The notes beneath the pieces are model-generated. The model saw nothing but the letters and a program-made list of their open reading frames with translations, was not told the DNA's origin and ran no database searches. From Dillenia suffruticosa (lineage: Eukaryota; Streptophyta; Magnoliopsida; Dilleniales; Dilleniaceae): a stretch of DNA of 64,000 nt. Of the stretch, positions 1-12,400 are shown one piece after another; within the stretch, counting starts at the first letter, position 1; the number at the start of each line of letters is the position of its first letter. Location of the stretch: assembly GCA_033439265.1 (NCBI GenBank), contig JAVTVX010000005.1, positions 3,978,001 through 4,042,000 of the forward strand. The letters are read 5' to 3'. The position numbers were made by a program, and so were the translations under genes.

Positions 1-20
1 CACACACACACACACACACA
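1..20. repeat. (CA)n microsatellite at window edge
   Basis: Perfect CA dinucleotide run from the first base of the window. It lies in the intron just upstream of the first visible Lhcb3 exon, so its true length is unknown. Confidence 0.9.
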
Positions 21-78
21 AAATGCGTTGTGTGTTAGAGACTGAAGTTGCCTTTTTATTTGGTTGTGAATGGAATAG

Positions 79-1171
79 GGAAATGAGTTGTGGTATGGAC
101 CAGACAGAGTTAAGTACCTGGGACCTTTTTCTGCTCAAACTCCTTCATACCTGAGGGGAGAATTCCCTGGTGATTACGGATGGGACACTGCAGGGTTGTC
201 TGCTGATCCTGAGGCCTTTGCTAGGAACAGGGCCCTTGAGGTAAGAAGATAAGAGACCAATTATGTTTGGGAGAAGGCCCATCTACTCCCAAATTTTTAG
301 TCAAAATAAGTGGGGTAAATAAGGGTTCGTTCTTGATAGATAACTGAAGCTTTGGGCCGTCTCTCATAACTTATCTAGCCATGTTATTGAAGTCTAAAAG
401 CAACACAAACGTGACAACTAGATAGGCCAAGGTACATACATGTTGATGCAGAAATGCTATTAGAGAGTTTTTCAAGGATCATTCGAAAAATTCTCATGAT
501 AATTTTTATGACTTAGGTGACAAACTGTTATTTAGCACATTTCACAAGACTCCAAAACTTTCGAAGTTATGAATCTTTGTCATGAAAATTTTGAATATAA
601 GAATGAAAGCATTTTCCTTGAAGACTATTCCACAATGCTGACGATAGATTGGGAAATTCAGGTTATTCATGGTAGATGGGCTATGCTTGGCGCACTTGGA
701 TGCATAACCCCTGAAGTGCTTGAGAAATGGTTCAGAGTGGACTTCAAGGAGCCAGTTTGGTTCAAGGCTGGAGCACAGATTTTCTCAGAAGGTGGTCTAG
801 ACTACTTGGGCAACCCTAACCTGGTTCATGCTCAAAGCATTCTCGCTGTGCTAGCCTTCCAAGTAGTTCTCATGGGTCTAGTCGAAGGATACCGCATTAA
901 TGGCCTCCCAGGAGTGGGAGAGGGCAACGACCTCTATCCTGGTGGCCAATATTTCGACCCTCTTGGCCTGGCTGATGATCCTGTCACTTTAGCTGAGCTC
1001 AAGGTGAAGGAAATCAAGAATGGTCGTCTAGCCATGTTCTCCATGTTTGGATTCTTTGTTCAAGCTATCGTCACTGGAAAGGGTCCATTGGAGAACCTCT
1101 TGGACCATCTTGACAATCCTGTTGCCAACAATGCCTGGGTCTATGCTACCAAGTTTGTGCCTGGATCATAA
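79..1171 (+). CDS. LHCB3: Chlorophyll a/b-binding protein of LHCII type III (Lhcb3), 3' two exons
   Basis: Thylakoid antenna protein that binds chlorophyll a/b and carotenoids in the LHCII trimer feeding photosystem II. Two exons are visible: 79-240 (acceptor AG at 77-78, donor GTAAG at 241) and 662-1171 (acceptor CAG at 659-661, stop TAA). Both are phase 0 and give 54 plus 169 codons. The first reads [17 protein letters not shown] and [14 protein letters not shown]. The second opens [13 protein letters not shown] (first helix, chlorophyll-ligand Glu/Arg region) and contains [34 protein letters not shown] and the third-helix motif [19 protein letters not shown]. The [10 protein letters not shown] start, without the longer Lhcb1/2 phosphorylation N-terminus, fits Lhcb3. 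The transit peptide and first residues must lie upstream of base 1. An in-frame ATG at 569 is intronic and is not the start. No lesion is seen. Confidence 0.95.
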
Positions 1172-1321
1172 ATTGACCATTCGCTTCTTCGAGCATGTTT
1201 TGTGTGTGAATTAAATGATGAACCGTGTAGATCCTAAGAGTCGTAAGGGTAGCACTGGACATTTTGTAAAATCATACCATCCGTATCAGTCTTCATCCTG
1301 AACATGATTTAACAATCTTCA

Positions 1322-1327
1322 AATAAA
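1322..1327 (+). terminator. Poly(A) signal AATAAA after Lhcb3
   Basis: AATAAA lies 151 bases past the Lhcb3 stop, a normal distance for a plant 3' UTR. The gap 1172-1725 between the convergent Lhcb3 and myosin stops holds only 3' UTR-type sequence and the CT/CA repeat. Confidence 0.5.
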
Positions 1328-1545
1328 AGTTCCAACCTCAATTTACCTACAATATATGCCCCATAAAGAAAGAGTTACACCATGGACATCTTTATTTCCT
1401 AACATTACATTAACAATAATATGAATATTCACACAATATACTTTAGCCATTCGTGAGGAGCATCTCTCCAACTCGAGAGGTCCACATTTGGGTATGAACA
1501 AGATTATCAAGTATTCCACCAAGTGACAAAAATTGGTAGCTACTA

Positions 1546-1548
<3 letters not shown>

Positions 1549-1586
<38 letters not shown>
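1549..1586. repeat. Compound (CT)n(CA)n microsatellite
   Basis: About ten CT units are followed directly by about nine CA units, in the 555-bp gap between two convergent genes. Confidence 0.9.
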
Positions 1587-1725
1587 ACATAAAGATGCAA
1601 CATGTTACAATTCCTGAAGCTGCTCCGATGTGCCCCGAGGCAAGGCTTGGCCTGCAAACCCTAGAGAATGACTTGGAATCTCTCTCTCCCTCTCTCCATT
1701 TAATGGAATAAAGGAACCAGAACTC

Positions 1726-4700
1726 TTATGGCAATTTTGATCTTTTCTTTCCCCACCATTTCTTTCGTCCTTTCTCTGCTTCTGAATGTAGAAGCTTGTG
1801 AAGCCTTGCCTTGGTCTCTCGTAATCGAACCTTGTACTCTTTCTTCCATGCCTCGAACCTGGATTTCAATTTCCGAAGTTCATTGTCAGGATGCACACTG
1901 AGGTGGTTGACCTGCCTCTGCTGCTCAAACTCCTTTAATAGGTGGTTGACAGCGTTCAAACCCCCATTTGCCTCCCGTCCTAACCCAACATCAGGAGTTA
2001 AATTAGTAAACTTCATGGGTGTGTTTCCACCAGGAGTATCCCCCGAGTCATAAGAGTGAGGAGATGGAGAATTATCAGTCTTTCCTGGATGACCGGTATT
2101 ATCTGCTTCAAGACACTTCTTTGCTGCAGCCAGGCTTGTCTGCATTAAATTACAATCACAATTCTATGGCACATCAGAAAATTGCAAGGCAACTTCAAAC
2201 TCATCAAATTTCTCAGCATATAAAAGCAACTCTGATAGTCCCCCCCAACCCCTAGTGCACATGCACCTGACCCATAGGAAAAAAGTAGGAATAGTGTTAA
2301 AAGTCATGATATTTTGTGATACGTCACTACTTCATATTAGGAGGCATGGCTAAAGTAATGTCCCCTGTGGATTTCAGCTACAAAAGATCACCTATAATTT
2401 GTGAAGTGCAATACTCATTTTGTCCTACAAATGCAGTGTTGACTCCATATAATTTTTATTTAACGAATTCCAAGGCCCTTTTTCTTTTGTACACCAGGAG
2501 ACTTAGAGCAAATAAACTTGCCACTAGCCAAAGAGGTCGAGGTAATACCTATACAAGACATGAGCACAAGGAAAAGTTCTACAAATCCTGAGATTAACAA
2601 TAGAACCATGCCCTAGAATTGCTGGATCGCACCTTTAAAGTGGCAAAAAGTCATTTGTGCCCCACCACAAGAGGACTTATTACCTGTTTTTCATGATACA
2701 TCTACACTTAACGCCCCAAACATCCACACATTTTATAATATTTTGATGTACCTTATTTGGATACTTGACTCTTTCAAAAAGAAAAACAAGATATAAACTT
2801 ACTTGTAAAGTTGCCATCTGCTTTTGCCACATTTCCTCCATTGCTTTCATTTTGGCTTCGTACTCTGGCCACCTTCTCTCAGATTGATGCAGTTGCTCAA
2901 GCAGCGCAGCATTTTCCTTTTCCTTTTTCCCCAGAGCTGCTTCTGCTTGAAGAACCCGTCTTTGCAGCTCATCCAAGGCCGAAGGCAGAGCCTGACCATT
3001 CTCCTGTGGTAAATCCTGCTCATTAGGGAAAAAAGATTCATTATTTTTGAAAATTGAATTAAATACCCAGAATCTATGAAAGGAAATACATAAATCTTCA
3101 AAGTTATTCTCATAGAGAAATAAAATTTGTGGAAGAAGACTACCTTCATGGAAATCATTTTCCCTCCTGCAGCAAATCCCAAAAAAGCCACAACAAAACC
3201 AAACAAAAGGAGGATAATGAAACTTTCACCAGGGTATAAAGCAGATATTCAGAAAAAAGAGAACAGGAATAGAAAATCCTGAAAAGAATTCAGATAGAAT
3301 AGAATTCTACCAGATCGTGATTGTGCGAACGAACTCTGCTGCATTGCTTGTTTATGTACCAAGACACCATTTCTGCATCTCTCTACAAGAGTATTGTACT
3401 TCCTCCTATCATTTTCACCACGGATAACTGCATACAAGTTAAAACAGCTCAACTCCACGAAATAATAAAAAAGGATTTCCTAAAATGAAACAATTTAAAA
3501 AGCAAATTGTTAGCCATAAGATGCCATTTTTACAAGGAGGTCTAAGATAAAGCCTGTCCAAAGACAAAAGGTCTTGGAATGAAATTAGAACTCCATCACA
3601 CGATAGGCCTGTGCGACAAATCAAGCATACAGACCAAGGAAAAGCTCATGGAAACTGTGAAGAATGAAGATTTCAAAACGGAATATGAAAGGTACAAAGC
3701 ACTACATGATTGTAAAGCAGTGACTGCATTCTTGAACTCGTGAAAAGGACGATGAGCATGTGCACAGTGGAAGCATTTCTGAATCTTGGGAGTATCCTGT
3801 GGGACTTGTTTCTTCATATCCTCTAGCATGTCAATCTACTCAGAAACAGTATAAAAACATAAAATGAACTTTCTGCATCAGAAAGTAACCTCAGAAAATT
3901 TTGGAGAAAAAAAAAAAAAAGAAAAGAACCATCTTCTGCATGCATTTTCTCTTTCATTTTTTTTGAGGGTGGGTTTTTTTTTTTTCTTAACTTCTAAAAA
4001 TTATAAGAACTCACCAGACCAGCCCGCATATATAACTTCTTGTAACCAACTTGGTACATTTCTGGGAGAACATTGCAATGCCGTAGAACTGCAACAGATA
4101 TATCCAGAGGATCCTGAAGTACATTCTTCTCTGAAAGTAGGAAGGCATACCTAAACACAAAGAAGTTGACTTGCATCAACATATCTCGAATACGAAAGAG
4201 AAATTATCAAATACAGAAAGGATGTGAAAATTTGAACCTGTTTGCAAACTCCTCGTGTGCCATCTGAGTAGGATAGCTGACTTTTGCAATTGCAACTACC
4301 TCCAAAACCCCAGAATACCTGAGTTGGTGCAGCACCAGTTCTTTACTATACACACTGGGAAGCTGCTCACTGTTTGGTCTTATGCATAGAATGAAGTGAG
4401 GATTTGTATGCTCCAATTGCTGCATCAGCTTGAACAGTTGATCCTACAAGCATATGAGGATAATAATCTATGAAATGGTAATTCCGACCCAAAGGAACCA
4501 CAAAACATATGCTTAATCCATAATCAAATTATTTTTCAACCGTGCTATTACTCTTACCACTGTTACAAAGATAAAGTACTTTGTCCAGGACACTGAGAAG
4601 CAAATTTACATAGGATTAAAAAAAAAAAAAGTGACAAAACCAGTATTTCACAAAAACTAATTCTTACATTTCTAAACAAAATTTCACAAAAATATTCCTC

Positions 4701-6406
4701 ATCCAACAGAATTAATTTTGCAAATCTCCAATTCATAAAGGTTTTCTATGAAGTGTCTGAAAACATTCATTACCTTATATTTTGACCCAATCAATTGCTT
4801 TTGGGACTCCAGTGCATGTAACTCCGATGAAAAACTTGTTGGCACTTGGGATTGGTTAAGCGCATTGGGGGCAAACCTGGATGAGAGAAGTTGACTGAGA
4901 TCGGCTTGCATTGTATCCCTATTCTTGTCCAAGAAGCCATTCGAATCATACAGAACCTGATACAGAAGCAGCAAATGTTAATACATTCCCATTCTGATTA
5001 TTCATGTTATATTTGAAAATTATACCATGGTGATTGATAGCCAACAGTGCGTAAGTAGAAATCATTATTTTGAAAACATCATGCATTGAAATTTGCTGAC
5101 CCCACAGTGGGATAAAGGCTTAATTGTTGTTGTTGTTGCTGTATCATGCATTGAAATTTCCTAAAGAATGTCATCTAGGCACCAATAGAATGCCCCCAAT
5201 GAAAGAAATACTTGCACTGCCATGGCATGGATATTTTTCTTTATTTTTGCTAATCATAAGGGTCGCACACTGTCAATATATTCTTCTTTCCTTATTTAGT
5301 TTTGTTATAGATGTATATTCCTTGATTACTTCTGTAAAGATTTTTATTACTATTGTACATATTCTTGCTGTGATTACTGTTTTTTTTTATAATAGGCTTA
5401 GAGCTAAGGGATCTGATTATGCTTACTATATTAGACTTCAGGATTAAGGGATTTGATCATTCTTGATGTTTATATATTGTAATTCTCTTAATGAAATGAT
5501 AAGAACATTTTTTCATAAATTCTCTTTTATTTTTTTGTCACCCACTGCCTTGTGACCTCCACCCTCAATGGAATGTCTGATTTGAGCTATAGCAATTGCC
5601 CTTCAGGCAAGCCTATCACCAGAGTTCCACCAAAATAGATGTCAAGCAAATACAAAGCCCTCCACAACTCAGGCATTCTAAGTGTTCTTTTGCAAACAAC
5701 TTTTGTTAATAAAATCCGAATCTAGGGTTGCAAGATTAAGAAGTGTGTGTTGTGCCCCACTCAGTAGTGCCTCAAATGGATTTAGGAACATAAGATCAAG
5801 GTCTGGATATATGATTTTCTTTAGTCTAATTGTTTCAGACGTAAGCCAAGGTCAGCATTTAAAGATCCTTAATCTAACTAATTGCAAGGAAAATTAACTT
5901 CTTATTTTTGCACTTTGTGTAGTAGTGAAGTATATTATTCTTTCTCTTCTTTCTGTAGGTTTTTGCTGTATAAGTATGTCACCATCCAATACTCCGTAGG
6001 CTAACAGACCTTAGCTTTCTAGCAGAATTTTATCACTTGGACTTTACTTCAAGTAAAATTGGAAGTTCCTTTGGAAATTCTCAAGGGAAGAAATAGTCAA
6101 AGAAAGTACAAAAATCACCTGTACAAATTTTATCAAAAGTGATGTAGATATGGCACAAAAATTCTACATGATGTTTTTCTTTTTTTTTGGGGGGGGGGAG
6201 GTGCAGAGGCCTCCCCTCTGCCCACATGTTATCTGTTCCAAGTAAATAACTTCTCCTTGGAAATCACCACCTAAATAGAAGGCTAATTTTGTCCCTTTTC
6301 CTTAGTTTTTTGCATATTGGCAAATTGTAAATCTACCCTTTTTGGCAGAGATGCACAGACGTTGCTAATTCTGTAGATTTCCTTTGAACTCATGCACCCC
6401 CTTGGT

Positions 6407-6443
<37 letters not shown>

Positions 6444-9400
6444 ATATACTAACATATGTGTTTTTGTGTGTGCGTGGATCTTTCTTTTCCTTTTCAGAAG
6501 GAGAAAAACAATAGAAAGTTGGCAATGGTTAGAAGAAAACTAATAAGAGACATCACCCAAAAGGGGGAACCATGTTGGTCACACCCTTCCAGGCCTTTTA
6601 GCTTAAAAAAAACAAAAAAAAAAAAAAAAAAAAAGCCAGAGACAAAAATCAGAATGATTAAAAGTATAAGGGTAAGTTGGAAACAGACTCATCCTCCCTC
6701 AGCTCCATGCTTGTATGCTAAAGCATGTGTTTTCAAGTTGTTATTTTCAGTTACATGTTATCTAATACTGACAAAAACACGGATAAAAAGAGACGCCTTG
6801 GCTTTTGGAAGGTCAACATAGAAGTATGGTGAAGGGGTGGAATAGAAAAATAAACGCATGAAGACTGGAAAAGAGAAACTAACAGAAGCAAGGTGTTGAC
6901 ACAAACCTCTCCAGTGAAATGGCGGATCTTGAAAAAACCATTTCTGTCTTCTTTGAAGCATGGATTTCCATTCAGGTGCTGCTTCAGCTTATTTAAAAAT
7001 GTTGAATCAGTACCCGCAGGGAGACATGACTCCTCATCCAATAGAGAAAATAGACCTAATGATTTCTGCAATATATAATTTAGTAAGACAAAGGGCATAA
7101 AAGTGTAAATCAAAATTCGAATGCAAAGGAGTATTCAATGTACCTTTTCAAAGAGATTCAGACACTCATGGTTGTCTTCATAATCAACCTTAATACAATC
7201 AAGACCATCCAAGTCATATGCCTGGTGGGATCCAAAACAGATTTTATTTAGATTGTCAGATCAACCATGCTGGATTTCACTTAAAAATTAATTTGAATAT
7301 AAAAGAAGCATGCAGAAAGAAGGCCATGTGAAGAGGACTGCGTTACTTAATATGACACAAGTAACTACAGTAAGCCGTCAACAATAAAATATGAAATATC
7401 TAGGATCCAAGATTTAAGCATAAGTCTTTTACATACTACATTTGAGGGGTCCATATCCTGTTTGAATTCAGGATGTAAGAGGCACAAGAAAGCTACAAGC
7501 ATTGTTAGGAATCAAGAGAATAAGATCCCCGGTCATTAGGACCAATTCATTAAACAGATAAAGCAAATAAGAAGTGCCACATAGACGTGTTCTACAGTGT
7601 TGCAGCAGCCCTTTTTATCTTTATTCTTATAGCTTCAATCTTGATCTAGATATCCAAGATTCAGATATAGTGCACATCAGTCGATTGAAACACTGAGGAA
7701 AACAGCAGAGACAAGAGACAAGATACTGAATAAACCAGCACAACTTATTTCCAAAATGAAAGTGGCAACAAGTAGTCAACCAAGTTGTGCTGATATGATT
7801 CAAAATTGTACACTTTATGTTCGGCTTGCAAACCATCAGCAAGAAAAGCTTAGCAACAGAAAGTATTGATGAGCAACATAAAAATGGGGCTACAAAAGCT
7901 AAAAGTTAGGCTCACAAATTTAGGACTGTAAGCCATATCGTTCGTATATAAGAAAAAGCTTTGCACTTATAAGCAAATAAAATCTCCAAAACCAAATCTT
8001 TGTCTAATTCCTCTCTCCCCACCCAGGCGACAGAATAAAGAATTAACGTTCTTTATGTCCATCAAGGTGAAATTCCTAACCTAATGACTTGATTGTCACC
8101 ATACCTTTAGTTTCCTCTCATTCTCCCACAAGACCTCAAGAGTTCAATTTGTTGTAACTTGACGAGAACTAAACTCCAACCATCAAAAGCCAACTTACTC
8201 AGCCAACATCTCTATGTACATGTATGATGGATCACAGGTAAAATCATTGAGATAACTGTACTTTCTATGAAACTGGATTCTTATAAGGTAGATGGAGGAA
8301 TGGCAATAAGGCAGGGCAGGGTCAAGGACAGGCATGTACCACCCTCCCTCGCCTTAAAATGGGTTTTCTTGATAGGTAGCACTTTTGGTGCACCATCTCT
8401 GCCCCTATGTGGTGTAGGGGGTAACTGTGAACACCTGCCCCCAATTTCTCCACAAACGCAGAAACACAAATCGGGTGCCTTCATCACCACACAAACACAC
8501 CCATCAGGACATTTCAACTAACGACATCTATCAATTTGGTAAAAAAAAAAAAAAAGGGACCCTCAAGGAAGGGGAGAGATTATGATACACAGATGGTATA
8601 TCTTCAAATCCGTAGAATCATAAATGATAGAAGAAATTACACAAATGGTATATCTTCAAACTCAAAGGTTAGGGAAAAGAGAACGATTATAAGTGAATAG
8701 CAGCCATCATCTCCAAATAATGTTGGAGATTTTCTCCACTTGACTGTCACTCTTAAATTCTAGCATAAAGGTGGCTCTGAAAGAGAGAAAGAGGGTCTTC
8801 ATTTCTTTGTGACTTTTAGGTGTCAGAATTGAGTGGGCAAGAGGTAATAAGGCAAAAGAAGAAAGCTAAAAAACAATGCATATTAAAGGTATATTCCAAT
8901 ACAAAATATTATATACTACAAGGTAAAATTCTCAATAAACATAAATGAGGCAGTCTGGGGGCGGGTATTGGATGGCTATGCATCCATAACTCTGCAGCAC
9001 CAAAATTTTAGAAAACAGTTATAGGACAGGTATTAGTGATAGGTAATGGTCCATGAGTTGACCACGAACCATCAGGATTCTGGCAGTTCATTTATCACAG
9101 GTATGGGTTAAATTGTCATCCCTAGATAGGCTGATGAGAATATTTCGTATTCAGGAATATAGATGCTCCAACAATGTCCATGATGACAACAGTCGGTAAT
9201 AGGTTGTTAAACAACCAAAATATTTCATCCTTAACACTTGCAATGAGTATTATAGATCCCTTTGAAACTTTCATGCCAAATAAAGTTATAAACTGGTAGA
9301 ATGCCAAAAACTACCAAAATGCCCTTTTACTTTTTCCCTTTTTTTTTGGGGGGGGGGGAGGGGATTGAGAAGCAGTAACCCATGATGACAAGTCTTAGAA

Positions 9401-12400
9401 GGCTTGCACATCAGCTTGCACAAAAATGAACTCAGCAATATCTATGTGTCCACATATTTCTTGAACAGATGCTCACAACCATACAAAGAGTGGATCAATG
9501 CAAACAATAACAAGGTGCCTCCTGAGTATGCAAGCAAACAAGCATGCATATGGATCCATAACGAAACATATTAGTTTCTCTAAACATTGTGTTGAAGCCT
9601 GTCCATCCTTTATAAGCCATTCTAGATAGATTTCAAACATGATATTTCCCAGCTTCATTCTCAGGTGCCTCCATTCTACTATCACATAAGCCAGATTGTT
9701 TATGAGAAACTAAATTAATAAGAGAACAGTATAGGACATTGTGCTTCATAGTATAGAATCAAGGGCAAAAAAATAAATGGTAAAGAACCAAAAGGACGAC
9801 AACGATGACGACTTAAACGTAAGTGTTACAAAAAGATAAGTAAACTGGGGTGAATAATCGATTAAAGAAGAAAAGATACAAATGAACTAAAAGTGTTTGG
9901 TAAGTGTTAGGGACTGCTTTAATAGATGATAAATAGAAGAAAAAAGTGGAAGCTGCTCTGCAGAGAAACCACTGAATGAACAAGATTGGAGAAGCAGGAA
10001 CACGTAAAATTGAAGGAGGTCCATAAATAATCTGAGAAACCTTTGGAGGTAGTGAAGCAGATAGTGCAATAGAATTTAGCTAGAGAGATGGCCTTAAATA
10101 GAGTAGCATGAAAAATAAAATAGACTCTTATAACCGAACCTGACTATCATAGACCTAATTATTAAAAAAAAAAACACAACCAGTCTAGAAGCTCACCTCC
10201 TGCTCAAGTTTGAGAAGATGATGAGCAAAATGTTGATGCAGCCTCTCACTTCCGTAATTTATGCATAATTGCTCAAAGCTATTTTTCTGACCATGAAACT
10301 CAAGTATAAGGTGGCAAACAAAATGCATTGGATTAGATGAATAACGAATAGATATGCAAGTAACATACCTGAAATGATTCAAACCCACAAATATCTAGGA
10401 TACTTATGGATCTTTCAGTTTCCTGTTTGTCAACTTCAAGAGATTTGTTGATAAGATCCACAAGCCAGTCAAACAAGCTTGCATAGATTAACTTTGCCAA
10501 TCCATCTCTAATGTCAATTGCCTGATACAAGAGAAATTTGAATTTTCATATCACAACGATCATAGAGAAAGTTCTTGGATGGGCGAGTATCATACCTCCT
10601 GCAAAGTGAGCTTTTCAGAAGTACCATCTTTTGGAGCAGATAAAACTGATATTAGCTCCTGGGTACTGCATCCTATCATCCTAGCAGCAGTAGTAAGGGC
10701 TGCAGAAACAAGCACAGTGTTGCTTATCAGCCACCATTGCTAATCACATCTTTAGGAAACTGAAGTTGGGATATCTAACCTTCATCTGGGACAACCTCAA
10801 CACAACTTTCAGTGTCAACCTTGTTGAAAGATATGTTACCCAACCACAATACTGCAGCAAGAAATTCAAATATATGCCCCTGATTGTCTTTGCTTATTTG
10901 TATAATATCCAAAGCTTCCTGGTTGGAGCAGGAAAAGTCAACACGTAGAAAGGAGGACAAACAACTAAAAGGAAAATTTATAACTTTAGGTTCAACTACC
11001 ATAAGCATCTGAAATTTTGAGGCATCATCAACACTTCTGATCTCCAAGCATTCACTTTGATTAAGATACTTGTAGTGATTAGCCATTTTAAGGTTTAGCC
11101 TATCTGCAAAGGGAACAATTGACCAAGCTTTGTCAGCATAGAATCCTCTTCCGTAGTCTCATACATGTCATGCTGACCATGCAGTTTCCCAGGAAAACAC
11201 TTCGATCTTAAGGAAAATTGGCCTGATACATACTTAAAATATTTGGATATAGGGGATAAATGGTTCAACTCGATTAGAAACAAGGGTCAGAAAAATGGCA
11301 TATAACATATCTCCATGAACAATTCTTATTTTACAGAACTCTCAGGTGAACTTGAAAAGCAATCCAAAACATCTATTCATATACAGATCAAGTCAAACAC
11401 GCTGAACATGGTCACAGAGGACCATTAGCGTTTGGTGGCAATTATCATGGTTTACCATAGAGTAACAGTAGACTTTTTCTGCATTCGTTAAGCCTGCATT
11501 AGTTAAGCAGTCATCACTCTCTGCAAATTGAACTTGGGTAACCAAAATGAAGTGGGTCCCACCCGTATGGGGCTACCCTAGCAGTAACCCATACCAATGA
11601 AGCAACAGATTCAAAAGGTCATAACTATGTGTTAGCGCCAGCTAACATGTGCTGAAGACAAATACAACAAAGGATTGAGAGTACAGGTAACAACTAGCAT
11701 GTGCCAACATAACAATTCTTCCGGCTATGATATCATATCCTATTATCCACTATAAAACTCTGAGATGCCAATTGCATCTTAAGGAAATAAATGAAAAGTG
11801 GCACAGGTGATAAGGTACCAGTAAGAGAAAAAATAGAGGTGGAGGATGAGGTCTCCCACAAGGGAAACCAAAAACTCCTACTTTTTTTCCCCTTTTTGGA
11901 ACCTCCTGAAACTAAAATCTAAGGTAATTAGCTAAATCTTCTACACTAAAAACCTTGAGAAAACAATGGATCAATATTTTTCTTCGATAGCCATTTGTAC
12001 TCACATTATTACATTATTTGGCTTCCTCACAAGAAATAAAACACAATTGCATTCCATTCGCTCACATCATAGCCATATGGATTCACCAGCCTTTTAATTT
12101 ATCCCATCCATCAAAATATGTAATTCTCTGTGTTCTCATTCCATCCAAGGTTCTTAGGCATCAGAAGAATGCCATAGTCCTCACAATGCTAGTAATTTCT
12201 GTCAATGATGAACCCGCTAAATTAACACAGATGCATTGCAACAATGAATATAAGTATGACTTTTGCACCTTACCAAGAATTCCCATGCTTCACTGCCCTT
12301 AAATTTTGTGAAACAACAAACCGCTCCAAATGCTCAAGCTTGTAGGGAAGATGCTTATGCTGTTTATAAACCTAACTGAAATCTATCAAATTTCATGCTG

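Noticed and set aside
569-661. In-frame ATG upstream of the second visible Lhcb3 exon, giving a 200-aa open frame
   Set aside because: The extra N-terminal residues resemble no LHC protein. A CAG acceptor at 659-661 followed by [10 protein letters not shown] fits splicing from the exon ending at 240.
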